Source: Amphirosellinia nigrospora
Taxonomy: Eukaryota > Ascomycota > Sordariomycetes > Xylariales > Xylariaceae
Length of the DNA stretch: 64,000 nt
Assembly (NCBI GenBank): GCA_004123355.1
Contig: SCHM01000004.1
Location: 7,033,017 to 7,097,016 of the forward strand
Reading direction: 5' to 3'
A program made the translations under genes and the position numbers. Under the pieces are notes generated by a model. That model made no database searches, had not been told where the DNA came from, and worked only from the letters and a program-made list of their open reading frames with translations. Below are positions 48,330 to 59,559 of the stretch, in pieces. The stretch's first letter is position 1; each line of letters opens with the position of its first letter.

Positions 48330-49711
48330 CTACGTAGGTTTGAGCCGCCTCTCAGACTCCGTCTCATTGGTGTTCTCGTGATCATAAACGGTCTCGGCGG
48401 CGGTCTGATTCGCGTCGAGCTTCGAGCTCATGAACCAATGGTCCCTCGGCTTCCGCACGCGCCCGAGCTCTCTCGAGTCGAGGTAGTTGTCCGACTGGTT
48501 GGTGTAGGCCGTGCTATCGCCCTTGACGGTCCCGTAGCCTTTGAGCGTCGAGTAGACCTTGGTCTGCTTGAGGCCCGCGAACGCTTTCGGTGTAAACGGG
48601 ATGCACAGGATTAGATTGGCGGCGAACGTCTCGGCTAGGGTGGTGATGGCCAAGATGGAGAAATAGTAGCTGACGTCGGTCGATTGTATGAAGAGCGACG
48701 AGTAGTACACGCGTATGGCGTTCGCAGCAACGGCACTGCCAGGATTAGAACGATATGAACGCAAAAGGTCAGGGAGGGATGCCCTACGCTAATCCGACAA
48801 GGAATATGACGCTGATACCTGATTTCTTCTGCCACGATATTTTGAGGTTCCAAATCACCTTCTGTACTAGAATGACGGGAACCAAATCGAGAATGAAATT
48901 GGTCACAGCTGAGGCTATGACAATCTGCTGAACTTGAAATCGACAAGTCCTCCCGGGACCAGAAGGTTCCAGTTGCCTTCAAAGGGGGTGCAGTTGACCA
49001 AGTCCAGTACGAATAATATGAACGAGAGCGCGACAAAGGCAAAGCAACTCGCGTACGCCGCCCAGCTGAAGAAGCCTCTCTCCCCTCTAGGGACGAAGAT
49101 GTTGACCCATTCGAGCAGAATCGCGCATTTGATCAATGCGATGAGCACGAAGTAGAGAAGAGTAGCGACGAAAGTAATCTGAGCAATCGCTGTTAGACCC
49201 GTCTTTAGCTCGCGACCAAGAGCGACAACTGAGAACCTACGTAGTTGAAATCTGTCGTGTCCTTCAGCCGAAGGTCCCATTGGTGTACAAGATAACCTCC
49301 AGTCCAGCTGAGGCTATAGCTATAGTAGATATACACCCAGAAAATTGGCTAAAAGACTCAATGGGTCAGCGCCATGCGCATCAGAACGGGTAGCCCGTGC
49401 ACTTCAGCAACGTACGAATGCCAAGAACGTCAAATCTGCAGAAGTATTAGCCAGAGCCCCAAGTGCAAAGAGAGTGGGAATTAGTCACAATCTGCAGCAT
49501 TTAGCTTCTTCCCGAGGTATTTGGCGTAGAAGCGGATAGCGAAAAAGATGGTAGAGAAAACTGCGCTGACGGTTATGAATGGTATCGCGATGTAGTTGCC
49601 ATTTGGCGGGTTGTCGAGATGCGAGACTTGACCGTCAGGCGGCGGAATCGACGGACCATTCAAATCGAGCGCTTGCCGTGGTAAAGAGAACCTAACATAG
49701 ACATTTTGGAA
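48330..49711 (-). CDS. SAT4/rhodopsin-like seven-helix integral membrane protein
   Basis: Family features appear in order: a first helix (YIAIPFITVSAVFSTIFFAIRFYAKY), a helix after an intron near 49481 (LALGALANTSADLTFLAF-like), then the segment TAIAQITFVATLLYFVLIALIKCAILLEWVNIFVP, typical of fungal rhodopsin-domain proteins. Next come YASCFAFVALSFILFVLDLVNC, a helix ending in LVPVILVQKVIWNLKI, and two more helices before a hydrophilic tail ending ESERRLKPT. The stop is at 48330. The exact start is uncertain: no ATG is in frame with the first helix, though ATGs occur just upstream (49659 and about 49711). Several frame changes are present. Members include PTH11-like receptors and cluster-linked proteins of unknown role. 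Confidence 0.78.
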
Positions 49712-50775
49712 ACATAGAAGTTTAAGCGCGCGATTAGGAAAATGAACGTGGGAGTGTTCTAAACTCCAGAGACGCGGATTCGGAGACTATTGAGGTTATA
49801 ACACGGTGTACTCCAACAGCAAACGACGGTTTAGTTGGAGACAGAGAGAGAGAGGGTGTTGCAAGATGCAAGATGGCCTGCTCTCCCTCTCTCATGGGTT
49901 GCCACAAGCGAGACGAGAAAGACTCCTGTAACTCCGTCTTACAGGAGGATCATTGCTTAAAGAAAGAGGGGTCTATCCGACGCAGGTGGTGGCATGCGAG
50001 CGACCGATCAGGGTGATTCGTCATTCAGCACTGTGTAATCAATTTCACCCTGGCTGGTCGTAAGCAATCCAGGTAGGTAGCAGTGAACTGCCGGCGATGC
50101 AACCCCAACATACAAGGAACCGGCTCCTCCATGCTACCCTCGAGAGACACTTCTTACCTCCCATAGCTGACATGAGCACGATACTCGCTAGGTATTTTTT
50201 TTCCGTGCTGGAAATCATCAGCACGAACGTGTTCCAGTCCTAAACGTTATATTGTTCCATGTCGGCGCCACTTTCGGCTGTCACTGCATATGTGGTTAAC
50301 ATTTAGGATTCGGCAGTGCAACCCCACAACTAGTAAGTACCATACTTCTAAACCCTGAAGTGAATTCCACATGGATAGTAGACAATGTCATTGGCGCGCG
50401 GGGACTCTCGTACCCGATCAACCACGGGTGTGGCGTCTGGCGGTCGATGACATGACCAGACCAGGCGAATCTTTCCATTCGAACTTCACCCTATCGGCGT
50501 CTATTTTCATCCAAATGCGGCCCCAATGGAGATCGGATTTGAAATGCCGGGTCTGTCGGATAGGCTGCGTAGGCGAGCTGGATCCCGGCAATGAGGGTTG
50601 ATACGTGTTGACCGATCACATTTCGTGCCGGCTTTTTTGGATAAGGCATCGATGTGCCCTGATTTGAGCCTCGAGCAAACAACACGACCAGGTCCAGGTC
50701 TCACCTGCTCATCTGTCTTCTCCCAACGTATCCTTCTCTTCATCTGTTTCCAGATAAGTCCAATATGGCGGAAAA
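49712..50775. other. Divergent promoter region between SAT4-like and MFS genes
   Basis: About 1.06 kb without a supported gene. It includes a GA-rich tract (49840-49860) and a CCAGGTAGGTAG word near 50070. Confidence 0.5.
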
Positions 50776-52633
50776 ATGAGTGAGCCAACTGTCGACGCCG
50801 CGCCGGAAGCGACTCCTCAACGTCGAGGATGGCGTTTTTGGGTAAGTTGACAATATGATTACTGCTAATACGATGCAATTACTAATCGACTCATGAAGGG
50901 CATCATGACTTCCATGGCCTTAGCTAGTGTCCTGGCAGGCCTTGATGCTACTGCTGTCTCAACGGCCTTGCCCTCGATCATTCATGATCTTGGAACCAGT
51001 CAAGGATACGTCTGGATAGCCAACTCATACTTGCTCACAACGACAGCCTTCACGCCCATATTTGGACAGACGGCGAACATATTTGGCCGCAATGCACTCA
51101 CGCTCTTCGCCATCATCGTCTTCGCAATCGGGTCAGCCATCGCCGGTCCCGCCCCGACCCTCGGCGCCTCGTGGTCGGCCGTGCGATCCAGGGCATCGGC
51201 TGCGCCGGTCTCAACACCATGGTAGAGATGGTCGTGTGCGATCTCGTGCCTCTGCGTGAGCGGGGCAAGTTCATGGGCTTCATCTTCGGCATCTACGCCA
51301 TCTCCACCACGATCGGGCCCATCGTCGGCGGCGCGTTCGCGACCTTCGTGACGTGGCGGTGGATTTTCTACATCAATCTGCCGCTCACCGGGCTCACGCT
51401 CGGCATGGTGATCACGTCGCTGGGTGCTTTGCCCAAGGGCGCGACCGTGTCCAAGAGCTCGGTCAAACGCATCGACTTTGCGGGAAATGCCCTCCTGGTC
51501 ACCGCCATCACCTCGATTCTCCTCGCCCTGACCTGGGGCGGTCAACAATTCCCGTGGTCATCTTGGCGAACCATCTTGCCCCTCGTCCTCGGGCTCGTCG
51601 GTCTCCCCCTATTCCTGTTGTTCGAGACAAGAGTCTCGGAACCGACTACGCCTCTCCGGCTGTTTTCGAATCGAACGTCATTCGCCGGGTTCTGGTGCGC
51701 GTTCACACATAACATGCTAGTATTCTACATTCTCTTCATCCTGCCCATCTATTTCCAAGCCGTCCTACGCACGTCCGCGTTCAAATCTGGCGTCAATATA
51801 CTGCCTACCGCTGCCGTATTCACGCCCATCACCATCGTCAGTGGTGGGATCATGTCCAAGATTGGGCGTTATCGGCCACTGCTGATTGTTGGCTTTGCCT
51901 TTTTTCCGCTTGCTATCGGGCTTTTCACTCGACTCAACGAGACGTCAACAACAGGATATTGGGTTGGTATTCAAATACTAGGGGCTGTCGCCATCGGCAT
52001 AATTACACCGGTGACGTTACCGACCATCCTGACTCCTCTGGCTGAGTCCGACGTCGCTGTTGCGACAGCTACGTGGGCGTTTGTGAGTAATTCCCGAACC
52101 TGATTCATCCTGTTTCAACAAGTTTTCGAGCAAAATATTTCGCTTTGGTTTACAACAATGTCTACAAACTTCTGAAAGGCCCATAAATCACATTAAAAAA
52201 TAACAATAACTAACACCGAGTGTTCTAGATGCGTGGCTTCGGCACGATATGGGGCGCGGCCATCCCCCTCGCCGTCTTCAACTCCAAAGCCGACGAGTTA
52301 GTTACAAGCCGGCTGCAGGGGAACGAGATGGCGCGCGCCGCCCTATCCAACGGCGGCGCCTACACACTGGCAGCGGGCGGCTCTCTCTACGAGACGCTCC
52401 ATCTCGACCAGGACCCCGCCCTCGCGGCGGCCGTCAAGGGGATCTACGTCGACAGCCTCAAGCTCTGCTGGCAGGTCGGCATCGCCTTCGCGCTGTTCGG
52501 CTTCCTCATGAGCTTCGTGGCGAAGGAGATTCACATGCGTAGCGAGCTAGAGACCGAGTTCGGATTGGAGGGCCAATCGGAAAAGAAGGATGATAAAGAG
52601 CCGGCAGTTCCTTCGTCGTCGGAGTCAACGTGA
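50776..52633 (+). CDS. MFS drug:H+ antiporter, DHA2 (14-helix) type
   Basis: Start MSEPTVDAAPEATPQRRGWRF, then a 57-base intron (50842-50898). Helix 1 reads GIMTSMALASVLAGLDATAV. The DHA2 motifs are WIANSYLLTTTAFTPIFGQ with NIFGRNALTLFAI (motif A region), GRAIQGIGCAGLNTMVEMVV and GPIVGGAF (motif C, antiporter signature). Helices continue through TGYWVGIQILGAVAIGIITPV, with a 145-base intron (52084-52228). The C-terminal exon contains the long extracellular loop and last helix (VGIAFALFGFLMSFVAKEI), and the protein ends EPAVPSSSEST. One base appears lost near 51172, within an otherwise perfect family match. The likely role is plasma-membrane export of toxic compounds, plausibly the product of the nearby PKS-NRPS. 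Confidence 0.9.
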
Positions 52634-54199
52634 TAATTTGATGATGACTTAGGATTTGTCGATTTGATTCCCGTGGACACGAACACCGTGTCTGGGGTAA
52701 GGAACTGAAGCCATCAATTGGATGGGCGGGAGCACATCCCTGTATTGGATTAGTAGTTTGATCCCTCGATCCTATAAGATACGCATCTGTGGCGAGGGAT
52801 GTAGGTGTAATGAAGATAGATGTACTGATGGCGGCGACCAAGGTGTGATAAAGATAAATGGCATCATCTGGTTTATCAGTCCAACTCTTCCAAGATATCC
52901 CTTCATTATGAGTAGTTACCCGACGATCCCCTGGATAGGAAGATAATCCCTTTCTGCTATTTGCATTGTCGTGTTACTATGCTACAAACCGTGAGACCTG
53001 ACGAGATGTAGTGACAGGGTCACAGAGTGACATAACTAGGCGTTACCGAATTCTACCTGGTACGATAGGAACAGCCGATACCGAATGATTAAGAAGCGGC
53101 ATCGCTCCAAACGCTTGACCGCCACAAGCCTATTAAGCATTATCTATTTTTGCCCAGCCGAAGAAGCAGCGACTAAGTCCCCTATGTGCTGGCGTCAGCC
53201 AGCTCCTCCCGAGTCTTCTTCATTGCACCATCAAAAGTGGAGAAGCGCATCCTTCTGTACTTCTATAACAGTTGTTTTTTGACATTTCCCCAAGGACTTT
53301 CTTTCTATCTTGAAGTATCTATCTATATGATTTCGTCCTAGATCACGTCAAAGGACTTTTCCTCTCAGTGTAGTATTTGACGCCCAGTACCACTGTATCC
53401 TTGAAAACATCTCGACTGAAGGATCTAGATAAGCTTGTTGCGGGATAATGGGATTCTCGGAGGATTGTCCAGATCCGTTAGCAATTTCGGGGGCAACTCA
53501 TTATCTTCGTAATCCAAGTTGTCGTACACGTGTTTGCTTGCATCACCAAAAAAAACACAAAACCAAAAGGTCGCCACTTATGAATTGAATGTATCAATTG
53601 GAAGCACTTTGCAAGGTGCTTGAATCAGTCCTTGAATGAGCCCTTTAATTTTTTCTTTAGATAAGTGCTGGAGGTAATGCTCTTGAAGGGCAGCGGTGTT
53701 TGAGTTTGGCAGCCTTCATCAACGATGAGGGTGCTTCCCTACGCATCATGCCGGCCTGATTATGATATCAAGTCCTAAATTATACATCAACTAGATATGA
53801 TAACCAGCCAACCTGATAGCTAAGGGACTGAAGCTCAAAGCATTTTCGTTCCATTGATACATTTCTTTTATTGAGAACAACCGATCAATGTCTCTCTCTA
53901 TATCCCTACCCTCTCGCGTGCAAGGACGCAGCGACAGTAAGCAGGTATATATGCATGTAGTACATTGTCATTGTGTATAGTATTACATATTACATCGGTT
54001 TGGCTTTTCACGTCGTGCGTTCTGTCCTTGTGAAACATCTTGCCGTGGCCCGTCTTGTCCATAGAATAACCGGCAAGAGTGTCATTGTAGCGACACTTAG
54101 CCACCGGCAAGATAGAAGGCATATTCATTCATCCATTCATCTTGGAGCCCGGCGCTGTCGTTTTGCACTAGCTGACCTAAAAGGTCATCCCCTTATCTA
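52634..54199. other. Intergenic region at the accessory/core boundary
   Basis: No gene could be supported in about 1.57 kb. AT content is high and only short open frames occur. Everything to the right is core housekeeping. Confidence 0.5.
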
Positions 54200-55211
54200 T
54201 CACGCCTCAGCATGCGGAGGACTCGGTGTCGGAGGCGGCGCCGTGCCACCAGGTGGAGCACCTTTAGCCGCCGCCATACGGGCGCGGTACTCCCTCATCT
54301 TGCGCGCCTTGGCAGCGCGCTGAGCGTCGAGGGCCTCCTTGCGGCGGGCGATCTTGTCCTGGCGCAGCTCGCGCATCTCGAGGCCGATGGCCTTGGTCTT
54401 GCGGCGGCGTGGCGCATGGCCACGCGGCGGGAGCCCGTCTTGCGCTTCTCGGTGCGGACCAGCGTTCCCAGGCGCCAGTTCTCTTCCCGGTAGGCGTAGG
54501 AGCTGTCCTGGGCGAGCTTGATGATGCGCTCGTCGCGCGGGTGGGGTTTCCTGCCGGGGCCCTGACGCACCACCTGGTTCGGGATGCCCGAGGCCGAGAG
54601 CTCGGGCTGGATTTGCGGCGGCGCCACGGGCACGGCCACCATATTCAGCTTCCGCTTGCGCATCGCGTTCTTCGGGTACGGTAGCTTGTCTTCCTTGTTG
54701 AACACGACGCCGATGTATTGCCGCTTGGGATGCTTGGCGGGATCGCGGTAGTACTTCACGTAGCCTGATGCCAGGGCAAAGATGGTGTGATCTCGTCCTA
54801 TGCCGCAATTCTCGCCCGCGAACCACTTCGTGCCACGTTGCTTATAGATGATGTTGCCTGTTATCACCCACGAGTCTACAGGGGAGAAGTGGTTAGCCAG
54901 TTGCTTCTCTGTATGTCTGCCCTCGTCTGTGGGAGATGTCCGTGGCTATTCGTATTCGAGAGATCAGACGTACCTCCTGTCTTCTTAGCTCCGAGCTTCT
55001 TGGGGATTGTGCTCGAGTCTCTCAACCTGTAGGCTCCTTGGGACTTGACGGAGGCGTGCCTGCGACCTTCGACGACGGCGTTCGTGGCCCCAACGCCGAT
55101 CCTCAACTGGCCGATTGCATCCTGCACGTGCCGTAACGTGGGTGTGGCGGCCGATCTCGTAACTCCAGATGCGGCGGCCACGAGCGGCCTGCTCAATTGA
55201 GTCACCCGCAT
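54200..55211 (-). CDS. mrp7: Mitochondrial large-subunit ribosomal protein bL27m
   Basis: The first exon (from ATG 55211) encodes an Arg/Ser/Ala-rich mitochondrial targeting region ending [19 protein letters not shown], then [10 protein letters not shown]. An intron of about 100 bases (near 54880-54972) leads into [34 protein letters not shown], the conserved bL27 core that reaches toward the peptidyl-transferase centre. The fungal C-terminal extension is long and basic, with [26 protein letters not shown] and [35 protein letters not shown] single-base frame change near 54408 splits this extension even though both sides match the family. The gene is head-to-head with the LCL2 gene. Confidence 0.93.
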
Positions 55212-55626
55212 AGGGGGGGGGGGGGGGGCGAGGGGGGGGCGGATTTCGTGGTATCGAAGGTCGTCCGAATTAATCGTTGAAGATGTATCATTAAATGGCT
55301 GAAGCTTGAGTTAGCGGGACTGGCCAAAATTTAGGCTTAGTCATCGTTACAGGGAAGTCCCGCAGTAGGGTGCTGCAGCGTGATAACGTGGATGATGATA
55401 ACGATAAGCGCCCTTGCTCCGCGGGATGTTGCCAGCAATGCACTTACACGCAGTTTGATGCTAAGGTATCATACCTATGATGCCACAGCAACACTTATAT
55501 CAAACCAACAAAAGAGAAAACCCGGGTATTTACATCGCACCACCTGGCCACAACCTTAGGATCAAACCACCACCATCTAGCTACGACCACGAGTATCGCG
55601 CTCACCAATCCGACCTCTGAAACAAG
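55212..55626. promoter_or_regulatory. Shared head-to-head promoter of bL27m and LCL2 genes
   Basis: The 415 bases between two divergent start codons must hold both promoters. It begins with a G-tract beside the bL27m ATG. No TATA box was recognised. Confidence 0.5.
55213..55239 (+). repeat. Long poly-G tract beside the bL27m start codon
   Basis: Sixteen G (55213-55228) are followed by CGA and eight more G (55232-55239). On the coding strand this is a C-tract ending two bases before the ATG. Its length is unreliable in many sequencing chemistries. Confidence 0.85.
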
Positions 55627-56073
55627 ATGCATCTCACCAACTCCATCACCCTCCTGCTCCTCGCCATCTTCACCTCCCTCGCGCAAGCGCAATTCGGCTT
55701 TTTCGACCAGATGTTCGGCGCGGCGGCAGCCAACAGCAGCAGCAGCAGCAGCAGCAGCGTCCGCAGAACGGACCGAGCGACTCGGCCTCTACCAGACCAA
55801 CTTCGAGCGATTGCATTGCGACAACTACCTATGCCCAGATACCCTCGGTAAGCCGAACCCCAGACCATCTATCGCGGGGAACATGAGGTGACTGACATGA
55901 CATGTGTGCCGGCTAGCGTGCGTCCACTTCCCCCACCACTGCCCTGCGCCTGGCCCGCGAACGAAGACAAGTTCGAGATGGGCGAGGGTCACCGGATCTG
56001 CGTCTCGAGAGGCGGGTTCAAGGCCGGCGAGGCGGCGCGGAAGGTCGAGTTAGCCCGGAAGGGGATGCTGTGA
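55627..56073 (+). CDS. lcl2: LCL2 family secretory/ER protein (long chronological lifespan protein 2)
   Basis: Signal peptide [21 protein letters not shown] is followed by the family hallmark [10 protein letters not shown], then a CAG-repeat low-complexity spacer (55733-55758, read as Ser here and Gln in another frame). The Cys-rich core [19 protein letters not shown] leads to an intron (about 55850-55917), then [10 protein letters not shown] with [19 protein letters not shown] and [23 protein letters not shown]. About three single-base frame changes occur: two around the repeat and one in the CPCAW region. The family is linked to ER protein quality control and lifespan in yeast. It is small and conserved across ascomycetes. 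Confidence 0.9.
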
Positions 56074-56698
56074 GAACGACCCAACCAAACAAGATGATGA
56101 TACACAAGACGAATAGCTAGGGCGCTCGTGTGGCTTGGTTTACATGGGGATAGTGAATGAATTGTGGATTGTATTTATCTAAGGGTATGACGGGCGTTCC
56201 GCGTTTTCAGAATCATATTGTATCATAGAGGGATACTGTTTCATCTCCCGGGCACGGAACGAGATGCCCACCACGCCTGTGGCCGCGTGCATGAACCTAC
56301 TGATCTTTGGTAGAATAGCTATTGTACAACTGAGAGAGGTGGGTGGGTCTCTGGGCATGGAAAAGGTATAGAACGGTAGTTGTGCCCACCTCATGCCCAA
56401 GACGCACAAATCTGCTTCTCATCATGGCCTGGACCGTATAGAGCATCGTCATCACATACTTGCACCAACGGTCTCGATTGAAAAGAGGATGAGATAAAGA
56501 GGAAAATGTCAATGCGATACGCCCCCGCTAGCCAAACTCCATGTAGTATGCGTGTGCAAGGACATTCCCGGTGAAGCCCAAGCTTCATCCACCCCGACAT
56601 CCTACCAATGACGCCTTTCGTTGAACTCGTTTCTTATGTAGCACAGCCTTGTGTCTGCCTTGGCGAGGGCCAGGCTCGAGGTCGCCGGGGCCGCGTTG
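56074..56698. other. Convergent intergenic region
   Basis: It holds the 3' regions of the LCL2 and GLC8 genes. No gene or structured element was recognised. Confidence 0.5.
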
Positions 56699-57556
56699 CT
56701 AATCGTCGGCGCGGACCTTGGAGCCGTTGATGGTGGGCATCGGAGGTAGCTCGTCGGTGCCATTGTCATCCTCCATCTCGTCGAGTTCCTCGGGATGGCC
56801 GAGGAACCTGGCCACATCCCCATTTGGTAGTGCTTCTTGCGCAGTTGCTCAAACTTGCGGTGCTTCTCACGCTCCTCGGGCGTCATGCCATGGAACTCAT
56901 TCTCGGCGTCATGATGAGGCGTCGCGTCATCGTCGCTAACATGAACCTTGCTCGGCTTCCGGGCCGAGCTGAACTCGTTCTGGGGGATCTCCTCCTCGGG
57001 TTCTCCCAGCGAAAAGCCCGGTATCTGGTCACCGTCGGCCATCTCATCGTCCTCGTCCTCCGACGGCTCGTAATGCCGGGCATAGGGCGTCTTCGGCTCC
57101 GTGATTTTCATGGTCGAGGTGCGCTCCTGTTCCGTCAGGTAGAGGTTGGCCTCGTCCCATTGTAGACGCTGGTTGCCGGCCATCTCGTCATCGGCGGACA
57201 GGGACGGCGTGTGGGACGACCGGCGACGGCTGCCCGCGGGTCGGCTGGTGTTACTAGAAGATCGACGATGGCCGGCATTTGTCTGCGTGTTGATGATGGT
57301 GAGTTCCTTCTCCGACAGATCCTTTTCCTTAATAGGCGAATCTGGAGGAGAATTGCGGAACGAGTTCTTGAGGATGCCTGGGGGCGCCCATCTGGTTAGC
57401 GTCTGGGGCATTTTGGTGAGTGCCATTGTAGAAGGCTGTGGGAAGTGGATAGTCAGTGTGAATGAGGTGCCAGGGACACACGGTACCTTTAGGGCGTCTG
57501 GCGCTGGGGGAGGAGGGGCTGTGAATAGCCGTGGGACTGGTCTCGACCGTGGCCAT
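56699..57556 (-). CDS. glc8: Protein phosphatase inhibitor 2 / GLC8 family
   Basis: A short first exon encodes MATVETSPTAIHSPSSPSARRPK. The intron (about 57383-57492) then restores the PP1-binding motif KGILKNSFRN. Downstream are RLQWDEANLYLTEQERTSTMKITEPKTPY, an acidic stretch (EPSEDEDDEMADGDQIPGFSL) and the second PP1-contact helix EEREKHRKFEQLRKKHYQMG, the fungal counterpart of the inhibitor-2 HYNE region. One base is missing just after HYQMG in a G run near 56825; the following frame carries an acidic tail (HPEELDEMEDDNGTDELPPM) and a TAG at 56699-56701. The protein is intrinsically disordered and controls type-1 phosphatase in cytosol and nucleus. Confidence 0.9.
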
Positions 57557-58972
57557 CTTGAATTCTAAGTTTGATTATGCAGTACGATGCCGAACGGTGC
57601 GCTGGCCTGGGGCCCGATGGGAATGGAGAACAAAAGTAGATGTGATAGGGTAAGCGGCAGGTTTGGTTGTCGGAACAATGGCGGGATACTTCGGATACGA
57701 GGAGAGACGTTGTGCAGGGAAGAGGGCCAAGGTCACGGCAAACTTAATTATGGGATGCTATCGGTGTGGTATGGGCGGCGATAAAAGATGAGGATTTGGC
57801 GCAAGGGGTGGTGGAAAGGTGATAAATAAAGTTGGTCGGTAGGTGGTTGGTGGTTGGCGGTGGTTTTTAGGTTGAGCAGCGATTGGACTGCAGCAGCAGC
57901 GCAACCTTGTTACAGAGGGCGAGTGGTGAATGATGAGTGGGATGTTATCGTAACAGGTGGGACAACCTCTGTTGGCGGGCAGCAGAATCGCGGGAAAGCT
58001 TAGGTCCAGCCCCCTGGTCCTTGTCCCCGCAGAGGTGGAATGACGAAAATGGGAAGCTGGAAGGAGACTGCCCCCTCTGTTATCACCTCGGCCGAGGGAG
58101 GCGCCATGATAACACCCAACCCAGCCCCAATTCTCGATTTAGATAGGTATCTTCATATCTATTGCAATACCAGGTACTTGAGTTTAAATAGTTCAAATTC
58201 CCAACTTGTTGATCATGGCAATTTGAGTGGCTTTGGAAGTAATGGACATGCAGAATGCTGATTCCTACTGTTTGTCTAGGTTGAGTGGCAGTAGTGTTGT
58301 CGATTATAGGCCGATTACTTCCTGATGCGCGGTTTTACATGTAGACTATTATTTTCAATGGCAAATCAAAGTGTGGCCTGGCCATTAAAATAAAGCCGCC
58401 AATCTCTGTTTATTTACACATGATACTATAAAAGGCCGAACAAGAAGACCCTGTGACAATTCTAGAACGCGTCCTTCATGCTGTACAACCCCAGCGACAA
58501 ATAAAGAGAAAGGCAAAAGAAAACTAGACGTCGTATATGTTGTGTAGCACTTTCAGTGATAATGCCCTCCTCCCCCTTTCCCTTCATCCCCCCCCCTTAA
58601 CACCAATGATGCTTGAAGCGGCATCCCGAAGTCCGGGGTGTCGGTGTGTCGTCACTGACCAAGCCGTCTGGTTGGGCACCAGTCCAAGTACGACGACGGA
58701 ACTGGCTGCTCAGCATCACAATCCATCCTCAGCCACATCGCGTTTGGTCTTGAGAGCGCACTAACTAACGAGAGAGCTGCACACCCCACGGGGTTAGGTT
58801 ACCCTGCATCTGCTGACATCATCGCTCGGCACCCATTTCTTCAACACCAACCATCCCCAACCAACCATAGCTTCACCCGCATTGCATTTCTGCCCACGCG
58901 AGCTGAGGTTACCTGGCACACTCCTGCCGCAAACGCTCGTCTGCATTACCATGATATCCCCATATGCTCACT

Positions 58973-58991
58973 TATATATATATATATATAT
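58973..58991. repeat. TA microsatellite
   Basis: About nine perfect TA units in an otherwise ordinary spacer. Confidence 0.85.
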
Positions 58992-59293
58992 GCCATCACA
59001 TACACAGACAACCTCAAAGGTAGTACCTAGCGCGATGAGGCGGGGGTCGCCAAAATGACCTCATGATTATTGATCAATCCAAAATCTTACAGAGTGCTCT
59101 CTGGTCGAGCCAAGAATTCCTAATACCGTTGCGCATTGATGAACCTAAAAAGAACCCCTCACCCGCATCACCACCTACTGCCGCCCGTCATAGAGTGGTT
59201 TGATTTGATTTGCTAGTCTAATGACCCATCACGCTCTAGCAAGGTGCCATTAACATGTGAGCCATTTGCGTTGCACGAAATTGTGAATCGTCA

Positions 59294-59320
59294 GGGGTTG
59301 GTAGGGGTTGGTAGGGGTTA
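59294..59320 (+). repeat. GGGGTTGGTA tandem repeat
   Basis: Two full decamers and a partial third (GGGGTTAAG). It looks telomere-like at a glance, but it is short and not the TTAGGG unit used by filamentous fungi. Confidence 0.6.
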
Positions 59321-59559
59321 AGAGCTCTATTACAAGTAGACTAGCCTAGTGCGAGAACGTCATTGATCTAGTTATAGAGTGTATGCTTGTTCTTTCAAAT
59401 CTGGACTTAGCAATTTCTATCCTTTACAGTGTTGTACAGTCTACCGTGAATATCCATCGAGCGAAATAATATGATGAGTCCCGAAACCGTAATGTATATC
59501 GTACATGTAAAAATTACATTATTAGATGATGGGAATAACCTCGGATATGGTGAAAAATC

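Larger units (their letters stand above)
57557..59559. other. Two-kilobase intergenic region
   Basis: It contains the GLC8 upstream region, a C-rich tract near 58588-58598, a TA microsatellite (58973-58991) and a GGGGTTGGTA repeat. No gene could be supported. Confidence 0.5.

Noticed and set aside
59294-59320. Possible internal telomere repeat
   Set aside because: The unit is GGGGTTGGTA, only two to three copies, not TTAGGG; most likely simple sequence.
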